From NCBI GenBank assembly GCA_035542155.1, contig DATKLX010000009.1:1-12847 (forward strand): a DNA stretch of 12,847 nt, read 5' to 3'. Origin of the DNA: DATKLX01 sp035542155. GTDB taxonomy: Bacteria; Chloroflexota; Anaerolineae; Anaerolineales; Anaerolineaceae. The notes under the pieces were generated by a model that had not been told where the DNA came from, ran no database searches, and saw only the letters and a list, made by a program, of their open reading frames with translations. The translations under genes were made by a program, and so were the position numbers. Shown piece by piece: positions 6,061-12,738 of this stretch; the stretch's first letter is position 1; the number at the start of each line of letters is the position of its first letter.

Positions 6061-6864
6061 ATGGCGAACTCTCTACCTAATCGAATTGCGATCGTGACCG
6101 GTGGCGCGCAGGGCCTTGGGCAGGCGATCTGCCTGCGTCTGGCCGCCGAAGGCTGCCACATGGTGGTGGCGGATATCAACCTGGAAAAAGCGCGGGAGAC
6201 CGCGCAGATGGTGATGGACCGCTGCCCGGGCCAGAAGGCTCTGGCCGCGGCGGTGGACGTGACTAACGAGGATCAGGTAGCAGCGATGGTCCAGGCCGCC
6301 GTGGAGGCTTTTGGGCGGGTGGACATTCTCATCGCCAACGCGGGAATCCTGATCGCGGAGGAGATTTCCGATTTTCCGGCGGAGAAGTGGAAGGCCGTGC
6401 TGATGGTGAACCTGTTCGGCTATTTCCTGTGCGCCAGGCACGCCGCGAAGGTGATGAAGGAGCAGCGCAGCGGTGTGATCATCGAGATCAACTCCAAGTC
6501 GGGGAAGAAGGGCAGCTATAAGAATTCGGCCTACGCTGCCTCCAAGTTCGGCGGGATCGGCCTGACCCAGAGCATCGCCCTCGACCTGGCGGATTACGGC
6601 GTACGGGTCAACGCGGTCTGCCCGGGTAACCTGCTCGATTCGCCGCTGTGGACCGAAGGGCCGAACTCGCTCTTCAGGCAGTACGCGCGCAAGTGGAATA
6701 TCACCGAGGAGGAAGTGCGCCAGAAATACATCGACCAGGTGCCGATGAAGCGCGGCTGCACCTACGAGGATGTCTGCAACGTGGTGGTCTTCCTCGCCTC
6801 CGACCAGTCCAGCTACATGACTGGCCAGGCGATCAACGTCACCGGCGGGCAGGAGATGCGGTAA
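6061..6864 (+). CDS. srlD: sorbitol-6-phosphate 2-dehydrogenase (SrlD-like SDR)
   Basis: A classical short-chain dehydrogenase of 267 residues, close to SrlD (259). It has TGGAQGLG (13-20), Asp38 marking NAD preference, NAG (93-95), Asn117, and catalytic Ser145, Tyr158 and Lys162. Resemblance to E. coli SrlD extends well beyond generic motifs: GYFLCAR, INSKSGK, KFGGIGLTQSIALDLADYG, the KYIDQVPMKRGC stretch, and the ending TGQAINVTGGQ. SrlD oxidises D-sorbitol-6-phosphate to fructose-6-phosphate in the cytosol. With the SorE-like reductase it would complete the sorbose-1-phosphate to fructose-6-phosphate route. Start choice is open: ATG 6061 gives the SrlD-like N-terminus, while an in-frame TTG at 6049 has GAGGA 6 bases upstream. 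It ends 4 bases from the convergent DeoR gene. Confidence 0.8.
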   Translation: MANSLPNRIAIVTGGAQGLGQAICLRLAAEGCHMVVADINLEKARETAQMVMDRCPGQKALAAAVDVTNEDQVAAMVQAAVEAFGRVDILIANAGILIAEEISDFPAEKWKAVLMVNLFGYFLCARHAAKVMKEQRSGVIIEINSKSGKKGSYKNSAYAASKFGGIGLTQSIALDLADYGVRVNAVCPGNLLDSPLWTEGPNSLFRQYARKWNITEEEVRQKYIDQVPMKRGCTYEDVCNVVVFLASDQSSYMTGQAINVTGGQEMR

Positions 6865-6868
6865 AAAA

Positions 6869-7645
6869 TTATTCTTCCCCGCATAGTGTGAACTTCGTCC
6901 CGGCCTCGTTCAGGCGCCGGACCCACTCTTCCCCCAGGCCCTGATCCGTGTATAAATGCGAGATCTGGTTGACCCGCAGCGAGGTGGACAGGTCCACCTC
7001 GCCGAACTTGCTCGAATCGATCAGGGCGATCACCCGGGTAGTTGCGCCGATGGTCTGGATGCGGAATTGGGCCTCGAAGACGTCTACCTCGGTCATGCCG
7101 CCTTCGGGGGTGAAGCCGCTGCAGGAGACGAAGGCGAGACGGGTGCACAGGTCTTTGAGGAAATGCTCGCTCCACGGGCCGAGGACCGACTGCGAGCCGG
7201 CCTTGAGTATGCCGCCGACCAGCATCACCGTGTTGGTCGGGTTTTTGGCCAGGAAACGCGCCACCTCGATGCCGTTGGTCACCACGCGCAGGTGGTTGTG
7301 ATTGGCGAGGAACTGGGCCATGGCGTAGACCGTGGTGCTGGCGTCGAGCAGGATCGCGTCCCCCGGCGCGACTAGCTTCGCGGCCTCGCGCCCGATGGCC
7401 TGCTTGGCGGCTTCGTTGACCAAGCGGCGCGCGGAAAAACCGGCGCCGGTCGCGACGACCGGGTCGGCGGGGACCGTCCCCCCGCCGCGCACCCGCGCGA
7501 TCAATTTCTGGTCTGCCAGCGCGTTGAGATCGTTCCTCACCGTCCCTTGAGAGACGTGGAAGATTTCGGCGAACTCCGGTACGGACAGGCCGGGCTGTTT
7601 GCGCATCAGTTCGAGCAGTTTTTGACGCCGTTCAAATGTGGTCAC
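6869..7645 (-). CDS. DeoR-family transcriptional repressor
   Basis: A 258-residue protein of usual DeoR/GlpR length. The N-terminal winged helix (about 5-57) contains SVPEFAEIFHVSQGTVRNDL with the recognition helix near 33-40, then the RVRGGG wing. The C-terminal sensor domain has DASTT (101-105), VTNG (122-125), GGIL, SCSGF (174-178) and DSSKF (210-214), the phosphate-sugar-binding pattern of the family. The start is GTG at 7645, with GAGGA three bases upstream. It lies 15 bases after the E2 stop and is the last gene of the E1-E2 operon. Likely effector is a sugar phosphate, and likely targets are its own operon (palindrome at 11212-11227) and the convergent sugar operon, both inferred. Confidence 0.9.
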   Translation of the reverse strand: MTTFERRQKLLELMRKQPGLSVPEFAEIFHVSQGTVRNDLNALADQKLIARVRGGGTVPADPVVATGAGFSARRLVNEAAKQAIGREAAKLVAPGDAILLDASTTVYAMAQFLANHNHLRVVTNGIEVARFLAKNPTNTVMLVGGILKAGSQSVLGPWSEHFLKDLCTRLAFVSCSGFTPEGGMTEVDVFEAQFRIQTIGATTRVIALIDSSKFGEVDLSTSLRVNQISHLYTDQGLGEEWVRRLNEAGTKFTLCGEE

Positions 7646-7660
7646 GATTCCTCACAGGGA

Positions 7661-9031
7661 TTAGCCGGCCCAGATCAGGTAAGGCTCCTCGAGCAGTTGC
7701 TTGATGTACTGCAGAAAACGGGCGGCGGGAGCGCCGTCGACCAGGCGGTGGTCGAAGACCAGGCTGAGCGTCCACATGTCGCGGACGACCACCTCGCGGC
7801 CGCGAGCGACCGGCTTGGGGGCGATTCGCCCCACCCCGAGGATGGCGCACTCGGGCAGGTTGATCACCGGGGTGAACCCTTCGATGTCGTACATGCCCAG
7901 GTTGGTGATGGTGAAGGTCCCGCCGGCCAGGTCGTCCGGCAGGAAGCGCCCGGCGCGGGCTCGATCGACCATCTGGCGAAAGATCTCGCCGAACTCGCGG
8001 ATGTTTTTGCGGTCGGCGTCGGGGATGACCGGCACGACCAGCCCGCGCTCGCTGTCGACGGCCATACCCAGGTTGACGCGGCCCATGATCTCGATCGCAT
8101 CCGCGGCGAGGCGGGCGTTCATATAAGGAAATTTGCGCAGCGCCCTGGAGACCACCACGGCGAGGATGTCGTTATAGCCGGGGGTAAAGCCCCATTCCTG
8201 GCTGACCTTTTCCTTGAGCCGTTCGCGCATGACCACCACCTCGGTCGCGTCGACCTCGGTCATCAGGGTCACCCGCGCGGTGGTGCGCACGCTGGCCGCC
8301 ATGCGCTCGGCGATGATCGCGCGCACGCCTTTGAGGGGAATACGCTCGATCACTTCAGCGGGCGGCAGCGGCGCGGCGGCAGGGGCGGCCTGGACAGCAG
8401 GAGCCGGAGCCGCGCTCTGCAGGCTGCGGGTCACGTCTTCCCTGGTGATCTTCCCGCTCGGTCCGGTGCCGCTGACCGCGTGGAGGTCTACCCCTTCCGC
8501 GGCAGCCACGCGCTGCGCCAGCGGGGTCGCCCTGGGCAGCCGGGCCAGGTAATCGATCACATCGCGCTCGACCACGCGGATGCCTTCGCCGCCGGTGGGC
8601 GAAACGCGGGTCACGTCGACGTTCTTTTCGCGGGCCAGCTTGCGCGCTCGCGGCGAGACGAAGACCTCCCGCGGCTGGTCGACTTCGCCGTTGCGCGGCC
8701 GAAGGGGTAGCCCGGTCGTCTCGACCGGAGTCTCCTCGACAGCCTGTGCAGGAGCGGGGGCCGGGCCGGCGCCAGGGTCGATGAACTGCTCGTCCTCGGC
8801 GCCGATGATGGCCACGACGGTCAGCACCGGCACCTCGTCGCCCTGTTGGTAGGGGCCGATGTGCAAAAAGCCCTTTTTCTCAGCCTCGACCGGGAAGACG
8901 GCTTTATCCGTCTCCACCTCGAGGATTTCCTGGCCCTGGGCCACCTTCGTACCGTCCGGGACCAGCCAGTTGACCAGGGTCACCTGCTCGACGGTCTGGC
9001 CGAGCTTGGGGATAAAAACCTCGGTGGCCAT
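7661..9031 (-). CDS. dihydrolipoamide acyltransferase (E2) of a 2-oxo acid dehydrogenase complex
   Basis: A 456-residue E2 in the standard order: a lipoyl domain (about 3-77) with the lipoylated Lys43 in ETDKA; an Ala/Pro linker; a peripheral subunit-binding domain (about 125-161, SPRARKLAREK...G...ERDVIDYL); a second such domain (about 169-204, TPLAQRVAAAEG...GPSGKITREDV); another Ala/Pro linker (205-225); and the catalytic domain (about 228-456) with the DHRLVDG site (His428, Asp432). It transfers the acyl group from E1 to CoA and forms the core of the complex. Its ATG shares one base with the E1 stop (TGATG), so translation is coupled. Two subunit-binding domains are more than usual. The substrate is not readable from sequence; pyruvate or acetoin is most likely. 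Confidence 0.92.
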   Translation of the reverse strand: MATEVFIPKLGQTVEQVTLVNWLVPDGTKVAQGQEILEVETDKAVFPVEAEKKGFLHIGPYQQGDEVPVLTVVAIIGAEDEQFIDPGAGPAPAPAQAVEETPVETTGLPLRPRNGEVDQPREVFVSPRARKLAREKNVDVTRVSPTGGEGIRVVERDVIDYLARLPRATPLAQRVAAAEGVDLHAVSGTGPSGKITREDVTRSLQSAAPAPAVQAAPAAAPLPPAEVIERIPLKGVRAIIAERMAASVRTTARVTLMTEVDATEVVVMRERLKEKVSQEWGFTPGYNDILAVVVSRALRKFPYMNARLAADAIEIMGRVNLGMAVDSERGLVVPVIPDADRKNIREFGEIFRQMVDRARAGRFLPDDLAGGTFTITNLGMYDIEGFTPVINLPECAILGVGRIAPKPVARGREVVVRDMWTLSLVFDHRLVDGAPAARFLQYIKQLLEEPYLIWAG

Positions 9032-11133
9032 CAGCGCACGACCTTTCTGCAGGCTTCCGCGATCCGGCTGGTGTTGGGGATGGCCTGATCCTCGAGGATC
9101 TCTGCCCGGGGAACCGGCACGTTCCTGGCGGCGACGCGGACCATGGGGGCGTCCAGGTAATCGAAGGCCAGCTCATTGACCTGCATCATCACTTCGTTGA
9201 TAAAGCCGGTATTCTCGTAGGCTTCGCTGACGCACACCAGCCGCCCGGTTTTCTTGACCGAGGCGACGATGGCGTCGATATCCAGCGGTTTGAGGGTGCG
9301 CAGGTCGATCACCTCCACGTCGACGCCCTCTTTGGCGAGGATCTCAGCGGCCTCCAGCGAGCGGAGGACCATGCGCGAGTAGGTCACCAGGGTGACGTCC
9401 TTGCCCGGGCGCTTGATATCCGCCACGCCGAAGGGGATGATGTAATCTTCCTCGGGGACGGGTCCCTTTTCCTTATAAAGCATCTTGTGCTCGATAAACA
9501 TCACCGGGTTGTCGTCGCGGATGGCGGCTTTGAGCAGGCCCTTGGCGTCGTAGGGGGTGGAGGGCATGACCACGTAAATCCCAGGGAAATGGGTCCACAG
9601 CGATTCGAGGCTCTGCGAGTGGTGCGCGGCGATAGCGCGTCCCGCGCCGCCTTCGGTGCGGATGACCATGGGCACGCTGGTCTTGCCGCCGAACATATAG
9701 CGGTTCTTGGCGCCCTGGTTGGCGATCTGATCCATGGCTAGAGGGGTGAAGTCGACGTACATGATCTCGGCCACCGGGCGCATCCCGGCCATGGCGGCGC
9801 CCACCGCCGCGCCGCCGATGGTGGCCTCGGAAATGGGCGTGTCCAGCACCCGCCACTCGCCGAACTCCTTCATCAGATCTCGGGTCGCGCCGTATGCGCC
9901 GCCGTACAGGCCCACGTCCTCGCCCATCACAAAGACCCGCTCGTCGCGCTTCATCTCCTCGCGCATGGCTTCTATCAGGGCCTGGGCGTAGCTGATCTGG
10001 CGCACGTTGGGGTCGGTGCGGATGAGCTGGCGCAGGGCGCGGTCTTTTTCGTAGTCAGCAGGGGTAAATTTTGAGGGCGCGAACACGTCGGTATCCACCT
10101 CGCTCTCCCTGGGCTCAGGAGAGGCGTTGCTGTACTCCATCGCCTTTTCGAGCTTTTCGTCGACGGCCGCCTCCATCTGCTCGAACTCTTCCTCGGTGAG
10201 CAGCCTGACCGCCTCGAGGTTCTCTTTCATCACCGTGATCGGATCGCGGTCCTTCCAGTAAGCTTCTTCTTCCCGGGTGCGGTAGGCCCGCGGGTCGGAA
10301 TGCGAGTGACCGAAATAGCGATACGTCTTGGCCTCGATTAGCGTGGGCCCTTCACCAGCGCGAGCGCGGGCCACCGCTCGGGCCACCGCGCCGCGCACCG
10401 AGAGAACGTCCATGCCATCGACGACCTCCCCCGGGATGCCGTAGGCGCAGGCCCGGCTGGCGATATCGGGCAGCGCGCTGACTCTGGCCCACGGCACGGA
10501 CATGCCGTACAGGTTGTTTTCGGCCACAAAGATCACCGGCAGCTTCCACACGCTGGCCATATTGAGCGCCTCGTGGAAATTGCCTTCGTTGGAGGCGCCG
10601 TCGCCAAAGAAGCACACCACCACCTGGTCGCTGCCCTGCAGCTTCTGGGCCAGGGCGGCGCCGACGGCGACGGGGATATTGCCGCCGACGATGCCGGTCG
10701 CGCCCAGGTTGCCGTGCTCCACATCGGCGATGTGCATCGAGCCGCCCTTGCCTTTGCAGTAGCCGCCGCTCTTGCCGAGCACCTCGGCCATCATGCGGTT
10801 GTAATGGGCCTGCTTTTCTTCCGGTGTTTTGGCGTGCGCGTCGCCGTGGGCATGCCCGTGTCCGTGCCCGCGGTGTGTGCTGGTGATGAGGTCATTGTTG
10901 CGCAGCGCCGCCACGGCGCCGACCGCCACCGCTTCCTCTCCGGCATACAGGTGGGACGCGCCTTTCAGCACGGCCTTGCTGAGCAGGCTGGCGATGTTGT
11001 TCTCCAGGGCGCGGATCTCCATCACCTGACGCAGGTAGCCGAGCAGCTCTTCGCGGGTGAGCGCCTGTTCTTCGATCATTGCGGATACTGCTTCCAGTTT
11101 CGAGTTTGCGGTGGCGTCCATATCGGATTTCAT
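9031..11133 (-). CDS. fused E1 alpha-beta of a pyruvate/acetoin-type dehydrogenase complex
   Basis: A 700-residue protein joining both E1 subunits. The alpha part (about 20-335) has active-site HRGHG (87-91), GYCKGKGGSMH, the thiamine diphosphate motif GDG (177-179)...ENN (205-207), and YRYFGHSHSD. A linker (about 336-377) leads to the beta part (378-700) with GEDVG (404-408), the HHSQS active-site region (504-508), and the C-terminal domain. It decarboxylates a 2-oxo acid or cleaves acetoin and passes the acyl group to E2. Wording such as IEHKMLYKEKG and IPFGVADIKRPGKDVTLVTYSRM resembles acetoin/pyruvate types more than branched-chain ones. Residues 90-110 form an unusual His-rich insert. 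GAGGAG is only one base from ATG 11133 and 13 from Met5 (11121), so the start is uncertain. Confidence 0.92.
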   Translation of the reverse strand: MKSDMDATANSKLEAVSAMIEEQALTREELLGYLRQVMEIRALENNIASLLSKAVLKGASHLYAGEEAVAVGAVAALRNNDLITSTHRGHGHGHAHGDAHAKTPEEKQAHYNRMMAEVLGKSGGYCKGKGGSMHIADVEHGNLGATGIVGGNIPVAVGAALAQKLQGSDQVVVCFFGDGASNEGNFHEALNMASVWKLPVIFVAENNLYGMSVPWARVSALPDIASRACAYGIPGEVVDGMDVLSVRGAVARAVARARAGEGPTLIEAKTYRYFGHSHSDPRAYRTREEEAYWKDRDPITVMKENLEAVRLLTEEEFEQMEAAVDEKLEKAMEYSNASPEPRESEVDTDVFAPSKFTPADYEKDRALRQLIRTDPNVRQISYAQALIEAMREEMKRDERVFVMGEDVGLYGGAYGATRDLMKEFGEWRVLDTPISEATIGGAAVGAAMAGMRPVAEIMYVDFTPLAMDQIANQGAKNRYMFGGKTSVPMVIRTEGGAGRAIAAHHSQSLESLWTHFPGIYVVMPSTPYDAKGLLKAAIRDDNPVMFIEHKMLYKEKGPVPEEDYIIPFGVADIKRPGKDVTLVTYSRMVLRSLEAAEILAKEGVDVEVIDLRTLKPLDIDAIVASVKKTGRLVCVSEAYENTGFINEVMMQVNELAFDYLDAPMVRVAARNVPVPRAEILEDQAIPNTSRIAEACRKVVR

Positions 11134-11211
11134 ACTCCTCTTGTATTTCGATGGATTTGTACCAAATAGGGAAGATTCTGTTGAATTGCCTGATAAAACT
11201 TGTTGCTTTTT

Positions 11212-11227
11212 ATCGAACTTTTTCGAT
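11212..11227. promoter_or_regulatory. palindromic candidate operator at the E1-E2-deoR transcription start
   Basis: ATCGAA (11212-11217) and TTCGAT (11222-11227) are perfect inverted repeats around four bases. The site begins about where transcription from the -10 box at 11235-11240 should start, an ideal place for a repressor. DeoR/GlpR-type proteins often bind TTCG-containing repeats, and the DeoR gene is in this operon, so autoregulation is likely but untested. Confidence 0.5.
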
Positions 11228-11234
11228 TTCTTTG

Positions 11235-11263
11235 ATTATACCCACAAGATGCAAAGAATACAA
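11235..11263 (-). promoter_or_regulatory. sigma70-type promoter of the E1-E2-deoR operon
   Basis: On the minus strand TTGTAT (11258-11263) and a perfect TATAAT (11235-11240) are separated by 17 bases. Transcription would begin near 11228, giving a leader of about 95 bases before ATG 11133. The upstream spike gene ends at 11290, so some read-through into this operon is also possible. Confidence 0.7.
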
Positions 11264-11272
11264 TAAAAAGAA

Positions 11273-11289
11273 GAGAACAGAGAACAGTC
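11273..11289. repeat. second copy of the GAGAACnGAGAACAGTC repeat
   Basis: This 17-mer differs at one base from 205-221, the left arm of the perfect inverted repeat near the window start. Here there is no partner arm. It abuts the stop of the spike gene and lies upstream of the E1 promoter. Confidence 0.6.
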
Positions 11290-11943
11290 TCATACCAAAT
11301 TTCCCGCGCCTGGGGTGTAGGAGGAGCCAACGACCGAGCTGGCGATCAGGGTGTCGCACTGGACCACGCCGCTGAATTTCGACATGCCGGAGTTAACGGT
11401 CAGCATGCCGGCGTTGACCTCGATCTGCGAGACGTTCATCTTCACCGTGCTACTGGATGTCACCTGGATCCCGGACGTCTGGAGGGTAATCGCGTTGCCG
11501 TTACCGTCGATGATGCTGATCGCGCCGGGGCCGTCGCGGAGGGTGATCGATTGGCCGGCGGGGGTATGGATGCTGATCTGCTCCTGGCCGGCCTGGTCGC
11601 TGATCGTGATCCGGACCCCGCTGCGGGTGTGGATGCTTTTGATCGTATTGGCCGGGTCGACGGTCTCGGGCGGCTGGCCGCCGCTGCCCCACAGCGCGCC
11701 GAGCACGTACGGCTGGCGGGGATCGCCGCCCGCGAAGGCAACCAGGACTTCGTCTTTGACTTCGGGCATGAACCAGGTCCCACGCTGGCTGCCGGCCGAT
11801 AAGGCTGCCACTCGCGCCCAGAACGGCAGATTTTTGACCGTTGGGTCGAGCGGGGTGCTCAACTGGACCTGCACCCGCCCGCTCTGGGTAGGGTCGATAT
11901 TGTTGCGCACGACTGCGGGGTAAACGCCAAAGAACTGCTGCAT
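11290..11943 (-). CDS. baseplate spike protein with gp5/VgrG-type OB-fold domain
   Basis: A 217-residue protein. Residues 5-85 fit the gp5/VgrG OB-fold of phage baseplate protein V: YPAVVRNNIDPTQSGRVQVQL, WARV (42-45), GTWFMPEVKDEVLVAF (55-70), GGDPRQPYVLGALW. Residues 100-217 are beta-rich, with short repeats (SGVRITISD, AGQSITLRD, GNAITLQ, AGMLTVNSG) typical of a trimeric beta-helix spike. Such proteins tip the tube of contractile phage tails, type VI systems and extracellular injection systems. A perfect AGGAGG (11950-11955) stands 6 bases before the ATG, so it looks translated. No tube, sheath, tail or effector gene is nearby, and no effector domain is attached. It could be a cargo-site remnant or a component of a distant cluster. 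Confidence 0.8.
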   Translation of the reverse strand: MQQFFGVYPAVVRNNIDPTQSGRVQVQLSTPLDPTVKNLPFWARVAALSAGSQRGTWFMPEVKDEVLVAFAGGDPRQPYVLGALWGSGGQPPETVDPANTIKSIHTRSGVRITISDQAGQEQISIHTPAGQSITLRDGPGAISIIDGNGNAITLQTSGIQVTSSSTVKMNVSQIEVNAGMLTVNSGMSKFSGVVQCDTLIASSVVGSSYTPGAGNLV

Positions 11944-12109
11944 TTTATGCCTCCTGAGCCCAAATACTCGTAATTTCGGCGAATAGAAATAATTGATTTA
12001 CAAAATTTATTAGGCACGGATGTAGATGTGGTCACAGAGAATGGGCTATGGACCCGTATCCGTGAACAGGTCATACGAGAGGCCATCCCTTTATGAGATC
12101 TGATGGTTT
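11944..12109. other. intergenic region between dinB-like and spike genes
   Basis: This holds the spike gene's ribosome binding site and AT-rich DNA at 11980-12012. I found no clear -35/-10 pair. CACGGAT (12015-12021) and ATCCGTG (12058-12064) are a weak 7-bp inverted repeat. No terminator is visible after the DinB-like gene. Confidence 0.5.
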
Positions 12110-12634
12110 TTAGGACGGTAAATGGAGGTACTGGTTCAGGAACACCGTAAAATCCAGGTCTCCCGGCGACTGGCCGTAGCCGGTCAGGAGCGCGGCGGCC
12201 TCGCTGCGGTGCTGGGTGCCGTGGTTGACCACATGGACCAGGCAGTGCCACAGCGGCCGCTCGCGGATCATCCCGCTCTCGACCGGATAGCGGACGATGC
12301 CGTTCAAATCCTCATCGTTTAAAGAGCCCAGGTAGGCGCGCGTTTCCTGCTCCTCGGCCTGCCAGCGCTCCTCCAGGTCAATGAGCGTGGGCAGATCGGC
12401 CTCGGTCGCCAGGTCCTGGGTGACGCGCTGGCCCTGGAGGATCAGCCGCCAGGACCACTCGGCGTCCAGGGCGTGGACCAGGGTCCCGCGCAGGCTTGAA
12501 TACCCCACCATGCTGGTGGGGGCGGTGTACTGCTCCGGCCGCACCCGGGCGCAGGTCTCCAGGATCCGCTTGTTGGCCCAGTAATGGTATTCGTACAGGA
12601 GCTTGATTTCGTCAGTTTTCATATGCTTGGACAT
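12110..12634 (-). CDS. DinB-family four-helix metalloprotein
   Basis: A 174-residue protein of the DinB/YfiT fold. The N-terminus reads LYEYHYWANKRIL, the typical opening helix of the family. A likely metal triad is His54 (LVHALDAEWSW), His138 and His142 (HGTQHRSEAAALLTGYG). DinB-like proteins bind a divalent metal; members include thiol-dependent transferases and stress-induced proteins with no known reaction. No thiol partner gene is nearby. The start at 12634 lacks a strong ribosome site (AAGA two bases upstream), and Met5 at 12622 is an alternative. It appears to be a single-gene unit with its own promoter. The family is clear, the function unknown. Confidence 0.85.
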   Translation of the reverse strand: MSKHMKTDEIKLLYEYHYWANKRILETCARVRPEQYTAPTSMVGYSSLRGTLVHALDAEWSWRLILQGQRVTQDLATEADLPTLIDLEERWQAEEQETRAYLGSLNDEDLNGIVRYPVESGMIRERPLWHCLVHVVNHGTQHRSEAAALLTGYGQSPGDLDFTVFLNQYLHLPS

Positions 12635-12656
12635 TCTTGATCAACAGTTTGTGGAC

Positions 12657-12670
12657 ACTTTTTCGATAAA
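12657..12670 (-). promoter_or_regulatory. TTTATCGAAAAAGT motif in the DinB leader
   Basis: The minus strand reads TTTATCGAAAAAGT. Its 11-mer ATCGAAAAAGT is identical, on the same strand, to 11217-11227 inside the E1 candidate operator, and its TTTATCGAA matches the plus strand at 11209-11217. It lies about 8-20 bases after the predicted transcription start. Possible shared regulator site, inferred. Confidence 0.3.
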
Positions 12671-12683
12671 TCCACTCTGAAAA

Positions 12684-12692
12684 AGTATAGCA
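12684..12692 (-). promoter_or_regulatory. extended -10 promoter of the DinB-like gene
   Basis: The minus strand reads TGCTATACT, an extended -10 element (TGn plus TATACT at 12684-12689). No good -35 box lies 16-18 bases upstream, which fits the extended type. The leader to ATG 12634 would be about 43 bases. Confidence 0.5.
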
Positions 12693-12738
12693 CAGGTAGC
12701 CCAATCCACCTGAGGGCCCGTATTGCCTCAATAAAAAT

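Noticed and set aside
7547..8710. 387-codon plus-strand open frame opposite E2 and DeoR
   Set aside because: It spans two genes with firm family assignments on the minus strand and shows the His/Asp/Gly-rich makeup of a shadow frame.
10573..11169. Plus-strand open frame opposite the E1 N-terminus
   Set aside because: Hydrophobic-looking stretches arise from the antisense of Ala/Gly-rich E1 sequence; there is no ribosome site and E1 is certain.
11134..11228. Riboswitch in the 95-base E1 leader
   Set aside because: Apart from the DNA palindrome I see no conserved riboswitch core or terminator/antiterminator pair, so a protein operator explains it better.
12015..12064. Inverted repeat CACGGAT/ATCCGTG as a terminator or operator
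   Set aside because: Only 7 bp with a 36-base gap, no T-run and no nearby promoter.
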